This document shows positions 16,873 through 25,631 of a DNA stretch of 64,000 bases, piece after piece (position 1 is the stretch's first letter; every line of letters begins with the position of its first letter). The stretch comes from Nitrospira sp. Lineage in GTDB: Bacteria; Nitrospirota; Nitrospiria; Nitrospirales; Nitrospiraceae. Location: positions 124,001 to 188,000 of the forward strand of contig JARFXQ010000005.1 of assembly GCA_029194725.1 (NCBI GenBank). The letters are read 5' to 3'. A program made the position numbers and the translations under genes. The notes under the pieces were generated by a model that worked only from the letters and a program-made list of their open reading frames with translations, did no database searches and was not told the origin of the DNA.

Positions 16873-18303
16873 ATGTTCGAGCCGGTTCAGCTAGCCAAAT
16901 TCGGTGTTACCGAACTCGAAGCCCAGCACGCGCTCGATCGACTCAATGTGAGGGATGTTGATTACGCGGATCTCTATTTCGAATCCCGCACATCCGAGTC
17001 GGTTTCCATGGAGGAAGGCATCGTTAAACGCGCTGCGAAGAGCGTGTCTCAAGGGGTCGGAGTCCGTGCAACCGCCGGCGAAAAAACAGGGTTTGCCTAT
17101 TCAGATGAATTAACGAGGAAGGATCTGGAGATTGCGGCCGATACGGCAAGGTACATCGCCAATTCCCCCAAGGGAGATTCCCCCGTTCCGGTGCCCACCC
17201 AGCGCCGACCGACCAGAGACCTGTATCCGATCGAACGGGCCAAGGCCGAGGTGGCGACGGCCGATCGTGTGGCGCTGTTGAATGAAATCGATGCTGAAGC
17301 CAGGCGGTACGATCCCCGCATCAAGAACGTGATGGCTTCCTTTAACACTGAATACAAGGTGGTCGTTGTTGCGACCTCGGATGGGGCGCTAGTCGGCGAC
17401 ATTCAACCGCTGTCCCGCCTGCAGATCACTTGTATTGCCGAGGACCGTGACAATCGACAGGTCGGGAGCTTCGGTGGAGGAGGTCGGGTTGGGTTCGAGT
17501 ACTACCGAGCGGATAATCGACATTTGAGCTATGCGCGAGAAGCCGCCAGAGAGGCGATCCTGAACTTGTCCGCAGTGGATGCTCCGGCCGGGGTGATGCC
17601 TGTTGTGTTGGCCGGTGGATGGCCCGGTATTCTGTTGCATGAGGCGATCGGACATGGATTGGAAGCCGACTTCAACCGGAAAAAAACATCGGCTTTCTCA
17701 AGTTTGGTTGGAAAACGCGTGGCATCGGACGTCTGTACGATCGTCGACGATGGGACCCTTCCGTTTCGTCGCGGCTCGTTGAATATGGACGATGAGGGAA
17801 CGCCGACCACCTGCACCACACTCATCGAGAAGGGCATTCTCCGCCGCTATATCACCGATAAGCTCAACGCACGCCTCATGGGAATTCCCCTGACAGGTAA
17901 CGGTCGGCGTGAGAATTATCAAAGCGTGGTGCTTCCTCGGATGACGAACACCTTCATGCTGGCCGGAGAGTCGGATCCTCAGGACATTATCCGATCGGTG
18001 AAAAAGGGGTTGTATGCCGTCTCGTTCGGTGGCGGGCAGGTTGATATCACCAATGGGAAGTTCGTGTTCTCCGCCAGCGAGGCCTACCTCATCGAGGACG
18101 GACGGATCACGACACCGGTGAAGGGAGCTACATTGATCGGAAATGGGCCTGAGATCCTCACCAAGGTGTCCATGGTCGGACATGATCTGAAACTCGACAA
18201 TGGCATCGGCACTTGTGGCAAGGACGGCCAATCGGTGCCGGTCGGGGTGGGGTTGCCGACTCTGAAAATCGAGGAAATTACGGTCGGCGGCACACAGAGG
18301 TAG
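16873..18303 (+). CDS. tldD: Metalloprotease TldD
   Basis: The protein has 476 residues from ATG 16873, preceded by GAGGAGGA and supported by the promoter at 16805-16834. The zinc motif HEAIGH (in LLHEAIGHGLEADF) and the conserved Cys of the C-terminal half identify the TldD subunit of the TldD/TldE protease. In Escherichia coli this pair degrades unfolded peptides, matures microcin B17 and acts on CcdA. No modified-peptide precursor gene is recognisable nearby, so a general peptidase role is likely. The TldE partner gene starts 21 bases downstream. Confidence 0.92.
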   Translation: MFEPVQLAKFGVTELEAQHALDRLNVRDVDYADLYFESRTSESVSMEEGIVKRAAKSVSQGVGVRATAGEKTGFAYSDELTRKDLEIAADTARYIANSPKGDSPVPVPTQRRPTRDLYPIERAKAEVATADRVALLNEIDAEARRYDPRIKNVMASFNTEYKVVVVATSDGALVGDIQPLSRLQITCIAEDRDNRQVGSFGGGGRVGFEYYRADNRHLSYAREAAREAILNLSAVDAPAGVMPVVLAGGWPGILLHEAIGHGLEADFNRKKTSAFSSLVGKRVASDVCTIVDDGTLPFRRGSLNMDDEGTPTTCTTLIEKGILRRYITDKLNARLMGIPLTGNGRRENYQSVVLPRMTNTFMLAGESDPQDIIRSVKKGLYAVSFGGGQVDITNGKFVFSASEAYLIEDGRITTPVKGATLIGNGPEILTKVSMVGHDLKLDNGIGTCGKDGQSVPVGVGLPTLKIEEITVGGTQR

Positions 18304-18324
18304 GAGGACGTTACTCGTAAGGTC

Positions 18325-19704
18325 ATGCTCCAAGAGTTCTCAAGCCAAAAAGATACAGCCAATGGGTATGCCCAACTCGCGGCCGATGTCCTGGCTCGTG
18401 CGAAAGCCTGCGGCGCGACGGAGGCCGATATCGTGGTGGCCGACGGGGAGACCCTTTCAGTCCAAGTACGGGTCGGCGCGGTCGATCGATTGACCAAGGC
18501 GAGGGAGAAGCGGTTAGGACTGCGCGTCTTCATCGGAAAGCGATCGGCGACCACATCCACGTCCGACTTCACGCAAGACTCCCTCAAACGGCTTGTTGCA
18601 GATACCTGCACCTTGGCCAGGGCGGTGGTTGAGGATGACGTCTCAGGGTTGCCGGATGCGACTCAGATGGCGACCGAGCAGCCGAGCCTCGATCTTTATG
18701 ATGAGACGGTGGTCAATACCGAAACGCAGATCGATTGGGCCAAGCGCGGAGAGGCGGCGGCCTTTGCTGCCGATCCACGGGTGACGAACTCTGAAGGTGC
18801 GGAGTTCGATTCGTCGTCCGGACGAGTGGTGCTGGCGAACAGCCACGGATTCGTCGGGTCCTACAAGAGTTCAAATTTTTCGCTGTCCGTCTCTCCAATT
18901 GCGACCGAGTCCGGAACCGGGGCCATGCAGCGAGATGCCTGGTACGAGGTCCAACGCAAGTTTGCGCGGTTGGCTTCCGCGGAGTCGATCGGGCAGGAGG
19001 CGGCCAGACGAGCGATTCGTCGACTGGGTGCGCGCAAGGTGGCGACGAAGCGAGTGCCGGTCGTGTTCGATCAAGAAACGGCCGGGAGCCTGCTGGCAAA
19101 CTTATGTAGTGCTGTATCAGGCTACGGTCTCTACAAACGGGCCTCGTTTCTTCTCGACAAAATGGGCCAGGTGATTGCATCCGATCTGATGACCCTGTAC
19201 GACGATGGCCGTATGGTCGGAGGTCTCGGATCTCGCCCGTTTGATGGGGAAGGGTTGGCCACGAGAAAAAATACGATCGTGGAGCGTGGAGTGCTGAAGA
19301 GCTATTTGCTCGACACCTATTCCGGAAAGAAGCTTGGATTGCCGTCGACCGGCAACGCGTCACGGAGTGTGGGCGAGAGTCCTTCGGTCGGCCCGACGAA
19401 CTTCTATCTCGTTCCCGGAGTGAAGAGCCCTCAAGAGATTATCGGTTCGGTCAAGGAAGGGCTCTATGTCACCGAACTGATCGGGTTCGGAATCAATATG
19501 GTCACCGGCGATTATTCGCGCGGCGCCTGCGGGTACTGGATAGAAAATGGGGAGTTGGCCTACCCGGTTGAAGAAATCACCATCGCGGGGAACCTCAAAC
19601 AGATGCTCAAGGATATCGAGGTGATCGGGAATGACCTCGTGTTCCGAGGACGCATTGCCAGTCCGACACTCAAGATTTCTGAGATGATGGTGGCGGGTAA
19701 CTGA
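18325..19704 (+). CDS. tldE: TldE/PmbA family subunit
   Basis: The protein has 459 residues. Family features include VRVGAVDRLTKAREKRLGLRVF near the N-terminus, the segment VFDQETAGSLLANLCSAVSG where TldD has its zinc motif, and the C-terminal GVLKSYLLDTYSGKKLG with GINMVTGDYSRGACGYW. The HExxxH motif is absent, as in all TldE proteins. TldE is the non-catalytic half that forms the active cavity with TldD. It directly follows tldD, so the two are co-transcribed. Confidence 0.92.
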   Translation: MLQEFSSQKDTANGYAQLAADVLARAKACGATEADIVVADGETLSVQVRVGAVDRLTKAREKRLGLRVFIGKRSATTSTSDFTQDSLKRLVADTCTLARAVVEDDVSGLPDATQMATEQPSLDLYDETVVNTETQIDWAKRGEAAAFAADPRVTNSEGAEFDSSSGRVVLANSHGFVGSYKSSNFSLSVSPIATESGTGAMQRDAWYEVQRKFARLASAESIGQEAARRAIRRLGARKVATKRVPVVFDQETAGSLLANLCSAVSGYGLYKRASFLLDKMGQVIASDLMTLYDDGRMVGGLGSRPFDGEGLATRKNTIVERGVLKSYLLDTYSGKKLGLPSTGNASRSVGESPSVGPTNFYLVPGVKSPQEIIGSVKEGLYVTELIGFGINMVTGDYSRGACGYWIENGELAYPVEEITIAGNLKQMLKDIEVIGNDLVFRGRIASPTLKISEMMVAGN

Positions 19705-19812
19705 GTAAGTACTGAGATTTGAGTGCTGAGTCCTGTGTTGAAGAGCAGGAAACGAGGCCATTTCTCGGCGAGTGGTGCTCGCTCAGCACTCGCGAAAGCC
19801 AGGAGGTGACTC

Positions 19813-20520
19813 ATGGCCGAATCCATCCGAGAGGCAACCGTTCAATATCCGAGTGGAAAAGGGGTGACGATGCGGGCGTTCGTGGCTGCTCCACAGACCA
19901 ACGAGAAGCGGCCTGCCATCATTATAGTCCAGGAGTGGTGGGGGCTCACCGACCATATAAAGGATGTCGCGAAGCGGTATGCGACAGAAGGCTACGTTGC
20001 GATCGCTCCGGACCTCTATTCGCGCCTTGGGCATCCACTCACCACGGACGCCGGAGAAGCCGGCAAGCTCATGAATACGTTGAAACAGGAAGATGGGCTG
20101 ACCGATTTGAATGCCACCGTGGCCTATCTGAAATCAGTTCCAGAGATCGATGCGAGGAGGATCGGCGTCACGGGCTTTTGTATGGGCGGTTCCTATGCGC
20201 TCATGCTGCCCTGCGTCAATCCGGAGGTCAAAGCCGCAGTGCCGTTTTACGGCCAAGTACCCAATCCCGATACCCCGATCCAGAAGCTAGCCTGTCCGTT
20301 GTTGTATCTGTATGGTGAAGACGATGGCTGGATTACGAAGGCTGACGTGCAACGACTAGCCGCGGCGTTGAAGAAGTATGGGAAAGCCGGCGAGATCAAG
20401 ACCTACCCTGGTGCTGCCCATGCATTTTTCCGAGATACCGACCCATCGGTGTATCGGCCGGACGCAGCGAAAGACGCATGGTCTAGAACCAAGGCCTTCT
20501 TTAAGCAACACCTCGGCTAG
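19813..20520 (+). CDS. Dienelactone hydrolase family protein
   Basis: The protein has 235 residues with an alpha/beta-hydrolase fold. The catalytic triad fits the dienelactone hydrolase family: nucleophile Cys in GVTGFCMGGSY, Asp in YGEDDGWIT and His in PGAAHAFFRD, plus the Glu of VQEWWGL that interacts with the nucleophile. It has no signal peptide, so it is cytoplasmic. The natural substrate is unknown. Many chromosomal members are general esterases not linked to chloroaromatic breakdown, and no such pathway is seen here. It is probably part of a plus-strand run after tldE, with a 108-base gap. Confidence 0.85.
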   Translation: MAESIREATVQYPSGKGVTMRAFVAAPQTNEKRPAIIIVQEWWGLTDHIKDVAKRYATEGYVAIAPDLYSRLGHPLTTDAGEAGKLMNTLKQEDGLTDLNATVAYLKSVPEIDARRIGVTGFCMGGSYALMLPCVNPEVKAAVPFYGQVPNPDTPIQKLACPLLYLYGEDDGWITKADVQRLAAALKKYGKAGEIKTYPGAAHAFFRDTDPSVYRPDAAKDAWSRTKAFFKQHLG

Positions 20521-20603
20521 CTGGTTAGAAGGAGAATGCAGGGCACGATGCGAGCAGGAGGCCGGAGGATTTGTTCGACATCCTGTGGGAGAGGGGATGA
20601 GAT

Positions 20604-21161
20604 ATGAGACCGACATGGGGCAGCATCATGTTTGCGATCGCGCTCCTCCCCGGCATCGGCGCTGCAGCCGATTTTCAGCTCACCAGCCCGACCATCAAGA
20701 ACAAAGGCACCATCGGCAAAGAACATATCTTCAACGGCTTTGGATGCAACGGTGACAATGTGTCCCCTGAATTGCGTTGGACCAATGCCCCCAAGGGCAC
20801 CAAGAGCTTTGCGGTGACGGTATATGACCCCGATGCTCCGACCGGCAGCGGCTGGTGGCACTGGATCGTCTTCAATATTCCTCCGGATACCACCACACTC
20901 CCAGCAGATACAGGGAAGCTGGACAATGCCAATACTCCTCAAGGCAGTATGCAGAGCATGACGGACTTCGGTCAGCCCGGTTATGGTGGACCCTGTCCTC
21001 CGACGGGCGACAAACCGCATCGCTACATCTTTACGGTGTTTGCATTGAAGGTGGATCAATTGCCTCTCAAGCCTGAGGCATCCGGCGCGATGGTCGGGTA
21101 CTACCTCAACCAGAATGCCCTCGCAAAGGCTTCGTTCACAGGCCTGTACGGCCGCAAATAA
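20604..21161 (+). CDS. YbhB/YbcL-type PEBP family protein, exported
   Basis: The protein has 185 residues with a signal peptide ending near GIGAAA. The PEBP fold is recognised by FNGFGCNGDNVSPELRW, YDPDAPTGSGWWHWIVFNIP and GYGGPCPPTGDKPHRYIF, the three anion-pocket segments of the bacterial Raf-kinase-inhibitor-like proteins. The cellular role of YbhB/YbcL proteins is mostly unknown, and a bound phosphate-like ligand is expected. Export to the periplasm agrees with the YbcL branch. Its neighbours are a hydrolase and an unknown protein and do not suggest a pathway. Confidence 0.88.
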   Translation: MRPTWGSIMFAIALLPGIGAAADFQLTSPTIKNKGTIGKEHIFNGFGCNGDNVSPELRWTNAPKGTKSFAVTVYDPDAPTGSGWWHWIVFNIPPDTTTLPADTGKLDNANTPQGSMQSMTDFGQPGYGGPCPPTGDKPHRYIFTVFALKVDQLPLKPEASGAMVGYYLNQNALAKASFTGLYGRK

Positions 21162-21181
21162 CAACGAGTCAGAAAGACATC

Positions 21182-21637
21182 ATGCCGCTTGATGCAGAGT
21201 TAGGAAGGAAAATGCTTCAGCTGATCACGTCACGTTACGATGATCGGCATTGGCGAAAACCAATCGAGAAGACCCTCAGCCTCCCCCAGTCCGGTGTTGC
21301 CGATCCGATCCAACAGCAGATCTTCATGTACCTCAAACACGGCTTGAAGGCGTACAAGTCCCGTCGAGCTGATCCGGACTCCTGGATCATCGGCGGCTAC
21401 GCCACGAAGGAAGTCATCAATCGAGCGAAATTCCAGCCGCATCTCGTCGGGTCGTCTATCATGAAAGACGACGTGGCCTTTCTGGGGACCGATCCAGGAG
21501 ACGAGGTGACCCAGGCCTGGTGGGAAGAGATGTTGGTCCAGTGGTTTGACGTGCCGGAGGAAGAGAAACCTGCCGACCAAGAGGATGGTGAGCTCGCCAG
21601 TTCAGATTCCTCGTCGACCGTCAAATCGAAAGCGTAG
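21182..21637 (+). CDS. Conserved-looking protein of unknown function
   Basis: This 151-residue protein is not recognised. It is soluble, with a mixed helical core (YDDRHWRKPIEKTL, WWEEMLVQWFDVPEEE) and an acidic, serine-rich, probably disordered tail. It starts 20 bases after the PEBP gene and is followed after 19 bases by an XRE-type regulator, so the two may be co-expressed. It is not a RelE/HigB-type toxin by sequence. Codon use matches its neighbours, so it is probably a real gene. Confidence 0.6.
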   Translation: MPLDAELGRKMLQLITSRYDDRHWRKPIEKTLSLPQSGVADPIQQQIFMYLKHGLKAYKSRRADPDSWIIGGYATKEVINRAKFQPHLVGSSIMKDDVAFLGTDPGDEVTQAWWEEMLVQWFDVPEEEKPADQEDGELASSDSSSTVKSKA

Positions 21638-21656
21638 TTGGGGCTGAAGGTATTGC

Positions 21657-21968
21657 ATGGCGACCACTAAAACTCGCAAGGGCGTGACCGTTCGTACGGC
21701 CGAAGAACTTGGGCGGGCTTTGGGGCTGTCCATCACCGACACCGCCGAAATGAAGTTTCGCTCGGAATTGACCGTCGCACTGACCAAAATCATTCAGGCA
21801 GGACGACTGACTCATGCTGAAATCGCCAAGCGCGCTGGAACATCAAGGACTCGAGTCACCGCCATTGCGAACGGCAATACGTGGGGTGTCTCGACCGATG
21901 TGCTGATTCGAGTCCTGGCCGCAACAGGCTATCGCACCGAACTTCGTCTGAAGAAGACTGCGGCGTAA
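21657..21968 (+). CDS. XRE-type helix-turn-helix protein
   Basis: The protein has 103 residues with a C-terminal helix-turn-helix: LTHAEIAKRAGTSRTRVTAI followed by NGNTWGVSTDVLIRVLAATG. The layout, with about 30 N-terminal residues followed by the HTH, resembles antitoxins of the HigA2 type. No toxin-like gene is adjacent, so it is either a solitary antitoxin or a small regulator, possibly of the preceding unknown gene. It is convergent with the DUF4238 gene. Confidence 0.75.
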   Translation: MATTKTRKGVTVRTAEELGRALGLSITDTAEMKFRSELTVALTKIIQAGRLTHAEIAKRAGTSRTRVTAIANGNTWGVSTDVLIRVLAATGYRTELRLKKTAA

Positions 21969-22032
21969 GTGAAGATGTGAGAAGTGCACACCTGACCACA
22001 AATTCTGGGGAATATCATCTGTTACCGTAGTC

Positions 22033-23082
22033 TTATTCTGCCATAAGAGTTCCTCCCGGAGTTGTGAGATACTGCCGGACAGTCCGTTTTAATTCTGATA
22101 GCTGTTCCAAAGTGATGCGGTCCACCTTTGAACCAATTCGTCGATGATATTCGTCTTCCCTCTGGGTTCTTCGACTCGCGACAAAAAACTTAATGCTGTT
22201 TTCCGCAGAGGCTGTATTAACCTCTTCGCTATCGGGTCTTGTGGCGCTGGTGGAGATTTCACCGATTAGGAGGGATCGATCAGACAGTGGGAACCAGATC
22301 ACCTGCGGAATGCCATGAAATATTTGTCCCCATTTTCCCGACTCATTACCCAGTACAAGTGGTCCAATATCGCCGAGAATTAGGGAATGGGCGTCGTATA
22401 TCTCGATGGTCCAAACGATCTCCTTTAGGTCGCGGATTCGCTTTTCGAGGTTTTTCTCATTTTCGAGAACTTCTCGTTGAGCTGATTGTACAGATACGAC
22501 GATATCTATTGTGTCAAGGGTGGGGAGGATCATTTGGCGAAGCTTCTCATGCATGTCAGAGTGAAGAAGCATTTTGCGCATAGTTTCTTCAATCAATGGA
22601 CGAGCGTCAGCAGGAACTGTCGCCAATAAGTTCCTAACGTCTGGTTCGAGCATGACATCTTCAACGAGTTTAGCTAATAGTTGAGGGGTGTGTTCCGGGT
22701 TCAGAAATTCCTGGAAGCCCTCCCTCAGAACGGTAGATCCAATGTCGTGAACACCAGCTCTAAAAGCTTGAGTTCTGACGAGAGAATGCGCAACGAACCT
22801 ATCGATGAGCGGCTTGGTGGATGACTCGCAATGACCTTCTCGAAGGTGTCGAGCTAGGGCTGCGAACTGAGTTTCTACCGCTGAAAGAGTACGCTCGATG
22901 TCCCCGTTTCCGTAGAAATCTCCTTCGGCACCAACTCTCTTTGTGTTTGATGAAAATGGAAGACATCCCTTTCTGTAGACATGAACATAGGATTCGTCTC
23001 CTCTTTGACGGAACGAAAATCCTTTGAGTAAGAATTGCGGTAGATAATGAGAGTTTATAGGCATGACCGAGCTTCTCGACAT
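22033..23082 (-). CDS. DUF4238 family protein
   Basis: The protein has 349 residues. The N-terminal signature SHYLPQFLLKGFS, followed by a glycine and aromatic-rich segment and a long helical middle, is typical of DUF4238. This family has no known catalytic activity and is patchily distributed, often in accessory regions. The ATG at 23082 is used, although 23064 (MPINSHY) is equally possible. The ISL3 element inserted 35 bp upstream of the start (target repeat at 23117-23124) has probably removed or replaced its promoter. Lower GC content than the flanking genes suggests it was acquired. Confidence 0.7.
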   Translation of the reverse strand: MSRSSVMPINSHYLPQFLLKGFSFRQRGDESYVHVYRKGCLPFSSNTKRVGAEGDFYGNGDIERTLSAVETQFAALARHLREGHCESSTKPLIDRFVAHSLVRTQAFRAGVHDIGSTVLREGFQEFLNPEHTPQLLAKLVEDVMLEPDVRNLLATVPADARPLIEETMRKMLLHSDMHEKLRQMILPTLDTIDIVVSVQSAQREVLENEKNLEKRIRDLKEIVWTIEIYDAHSLILGDIGPLVLGNESGKWGQIFHGIPQVIWFPLSDRSLLIGEISTSATRPDSEEVNTASAENSIKFFVASRRTQREDEYHRRIGSKVDRITLEQLSELKRTVRQYLTTPGGTLMAE

Positions 23083-23137
23083 GGGAAACTAGGGAACGAT
23101 AAACTAAGGACATCTTACTTTTTTGGCTCAACGCGGA

Positions 23138-24552
23138 GGAGTTATATTGAAGTCCGTTGAATTTTGAATGAGTGGCTCCCTCCGTGGAATACTCCACGGG
23201 AACCATAACCAAAGGAGCCACCGATGAGACGAGACACGAGGCAACGGAAGCACGCCATGGCGGGACTGCGGGCGATGGCAGGCGAGGAACGGATGTTAGG
23301 GACCATGGTCCGCGTCATCAACTCGGGCAAGCAGGCGCTGGATGCGGTGATGCTGGAGATGGGGCGTATGGTGGCCGAGAGTGTCATGCTGATTGAGCGC
23401 GAAGAGGTGACGGGACCTGACTACTATCCGACGGACCCTGCTCTCCAGAAGTGGGCGCATGAGGACGGATCGATCTTCATGGGTGACCAGAAGGTCAAGG
23501 TGACGCGCCCCCGGCTGCGGCACGTGGAGCAGGGGGAGGTGACCCTCCAGTCTTATGCCAGGATGCGTGCCCCTGGGGCGTTCTCTGAGGAACTGCTGGA
23601 GAAGATTCTCAGGGGAGTGTCGGCCCAGCAATACGCCGACACCGTGCTCCATGCGGCTGGGGCGTTCGGGGTGTCCCCCTCCACGGTCTCACGCAAGCTC
23701 GTGGAGCTGACGGCCACGAAGCTGAAGGAATTCCAACAACGATCGCTGGCCGACTGCGCACCGTTCGCGGTGTTCCTCGACACGATCCACCGGGGCGGCG
23801 AGGCGTTCCTCGTGGCGCTCGGCGTGGACCGGAGCGGGGAGAAGATTGCCTTGGGGTTCTGGCAAGGCTCCTCGGAGAATCACGAGATCTGCGAGGCGCT
23901 GTTCGGGGACCTGGAGCGTCGAGGGCTGGCGCTCTCCAAGCGGATCCTGTTCGTCACTGACGGCGGCAGCGGGCTACTCAAAGCACTCCGGGCACGGTTC
24001 GGCAAGAAGCTGGTGCACCAACGCTGCGCCATTCACAAGAGCCGGAACCTGCAGCGGCACTTACCCAAACAGGATCGCAAGGCCGCCCATCAGCAGCTCA
24101 AGACGGCGTTGGAGCAGACGAGCTACGCCGATGCCAGGCAGATGTTGCGAGAACTGGAAGCGTGGCTGCGGAGCAAAAACGAATCGGCCGCGGATTCGCT
24201 CCTGGAAGCCTTCGAAGAATTATTGACGCTGCATCGACTGAAGGTGCCGGCACTACTGCGCAAGACACTGATGTCCACCAACCCGATCGAGAGCATGTTC
24301 TCACTGGTCCGGCACAGCGAGCGCAACATCAAGCGTACGCGTGGCAGCCTGATGCTCCAGCGGTGGCTGGGGACCGTGCTGCTCTCCTGCGAGAGCCGGT
24401 TTAAGAGGGTGAAGGGCTATGCCGAGATTGCGCAAGTCATTACAACCATTGAGGCGGTGCACGCGGAGCCGCAACTGGTTCAGACGAAGAAGGCCGCGTG
24501 AGACAACCATGGAGGCCGCTCAGGATATTTCAACGGACTTATTGACAACTTC
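23138..24552 (+). mobile_element. IS256-family insertion sequence
   Basis: The element is 1415 bp with imperfect 24-bp terminal repeats (about 18 of 24 identical, sharing the core AAGTCCGTTGAA) and an 8-bp target repeat AACGCGGA at 23130-23137 and 24553-24560. The target is inside the terminal repeat of the ISL3 element. One full-length transposase gene is present, so it may be active. Confidence 0.9.
23224..24501 (+). CDS. IS256-family (mutator-type) transposase
   Basis: The protein has 425 residues, an intact length for the family. DDE catalytic blocks are visible: FLDTIHRGGEAFLVALGVD with the first Asp, ILFVTDGGSGLLKAL with the second, HQRCAIHKSRNL, and STNPIESMFSLVRHSERN with the Glu. 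The N-terminal part includes a DNA-binding region (FGVSPSTVSRKLVELTA). It catalyses cut or copy transposition of the surrounding element through a circular intermediate, as known for IS256. The frame is uninterrupted and both terminal repeats and target repeats are intact, so a recent insertion is likely. Confidence 0.93.
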   Translation: MRRDTRQRKHAMAGLRAMAGEERMLGTMVRVINSGKQALDAVMLEMGRMVAESVMLIEREEVTGPDYYPTDPALQKWAHEDGSIFMGDQKVKVTRPRLRHVEQGEVTLQSYARMRAPGAFSEELLEKILRGVSAQQYADTVLHAAGAFGVSPSTVSRKLVELTATKLKEFQQRSLADCAPFAVFLDTIHRGGEAFLVALGVDRSGEKIALGFWQGSSENHEICEALFGDLERRGLALSKRILFVTDGGSGLLKALRARFGKKLVHQRCAIHKSRNLQRHLPKQDRKAAHQQLKTALEQTSYADARQMLRELEAWLRSKNESAADSLLEAFEELLTLHRLKVPALLRKTLMSTNPIESMFSLVRHSERNIKRTRGSLMLQRWLGTVLLSCESRFKRVKGYAEIAQVITTIEAVHAEPQLVQTKKAA

Positions 24553-24793
24553 AACGCGGAATCGTGTGGGTGTTTTTCGCATGATCCGGGAGTGCGGGTA
24601 AGAAGTGAGTGACGATCTTCATGGCCAGATACTCCTCGTCGCGAAAGCCGTACGCCTTGCGCTGGATGACACGGATGGTGTTGTTCAACCCCTCGACACA
24701 GCCGAGCGAAACTTTGTTCTCGGGCTTGCAATAGGAGGCGATACCGCCCCAATGCCGTTCGAGCATGGCGGCGAACTTCTCGAAGGGCTCAAG
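24551..24793 (-). pseudogene. ISL3 transposase, 3' part, separated by IS21 insertion
   Basis: The reading frame continues from the 5' part at 27040-28055. At the junction ...LRWQRLE joins PFEKFAAMLERHW through the duplicated CTCAAG. The piece carries the ISL3 C-terminal signature VEGLNNTIRVIQRKAYGF and ends at a TGA whose last two bases now come from the IS256 end. In the intact element the same TGA exists in the terminal repeat, so the IS256 insertion did not alter the protein end. It is inactive because of the IS21 insertion. Confidence 0.9.
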
Positions 24794-24848
24794 TGTCAAG
24801 GGTCATCCAAATTTCCCCAGTTATGGTCATCGAAAATTCCCCACCCCG

Positions 24849-25631
24849 TTAGGTTGTCGTTGACGCTTCTTCGACCCGCACAAGTCCGGCTTTGAGTTTC
24901 TCCTTCAGCCGGTAGGAATGGCCCCGGATGTTGATGGTGATCGCGTGGTGGAGCACCCGATCCAGGATCGCAGTCGCCAGCACCCGGTCGCCAAACACCT
25001 CGCCCCAAGCCCCGAAACTCTGGTTACTGGTCAAAATCATCGGCCCCTTCTCATAGCGGCGTGAGATGAGCTGAAAGAACAAGTTGGCCCCGGTGCGGTC
25101 AATGGGCAGATAGCCGATCTCATCAATGATCAGCAACCGGGGAATGGTATAGAGCTTCAGCTTGTCCTCCAGCCGATTCTCCGTGAGCGCCCGAGTCAGC
25201 GTAGCGATCATGGCGGCGGCTGTCGTGAACAACACCCGATAGCCCTGGGCAATGGCTTGCAGCCCTAGCCCGATGGCCAGGTGGCTTTTGCCCACACCGG
25301 GCGGCCCCAAGATCACGACATTCTCGCCGTGCTCGATGAAGTGGCAGGTCGCCACCTGCTGAATCTGCTTCTTATCCAACGAAGGCTGGTAGCTGAAGTC
25401 GAAGACCTCCAGACTCTTGACGAATGGAAATCGCGCCAAACTCGTCCGCATCGCAATGTTCTTCGCGGTCTTGGACGCGACTTCTTCGCCGAGCACCTGG
25501 TCGAGGAAGTCGGCATAGGGCAGCTCCTTGACGGCCGCTTCTTGTAAGAGGGCCTCCAGCCGCTCCCGACTCTTCAAGAGCCGTAGGCGCGTGAGTTGGT
25601 CACGGAGCCGTTCCAGTTGCGCCGCGTTCAT
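24849..25631 (-). CDS. istB: IS21 helper ATPase IstB
   Basis: The protein has 260 residues of AAA+ type. Walker A is ILGPPGVGKSHLAIGL, Walker B is LLIIDEIGYLPIDR, and sensor 1 is MILTSNQSFGAW. It is the regulatory ATPase that assembles on target DNA and recruits the IstA transposase. Its ATG overlaps the istA stop (ATGA, 25628-25631), the standard coupling in IS21. The frame is complete, so the element has both proteins needed to move. Confidence 0.95.
   Translation of the reverse strand: MNAAQLERLRDQLTRLRLLKSRERLEALLQEAAVKELPYADFLDQVLGEEVASKTAKNIAMRTSLARFPFVKSLEVFDFSYQPSLDKKQIQQVATCHFIEHGENVVILGPPGVGKSHLAIGLGLQAIAQGYRVLFTTAAAMIATLTRALTENRLEDKLKLYTIPRLLIIDEIGYLPIDRTGANLFFQLISRRYEKGPMILTSNQSFGAWGEVFGDRVLATAILDRVLHHAITINIRGHSYRLKEKLKAGLVRVEEASTTT

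Noticed and set aside
21182..21968. Toxin-antitoxin pair formed by the unknown protein and the XRE-type regulator
   Set aside because: The upstream protein has no HigB/RelE-like features and is larger and more acidic than such toxins. The regulator may be an orphan.
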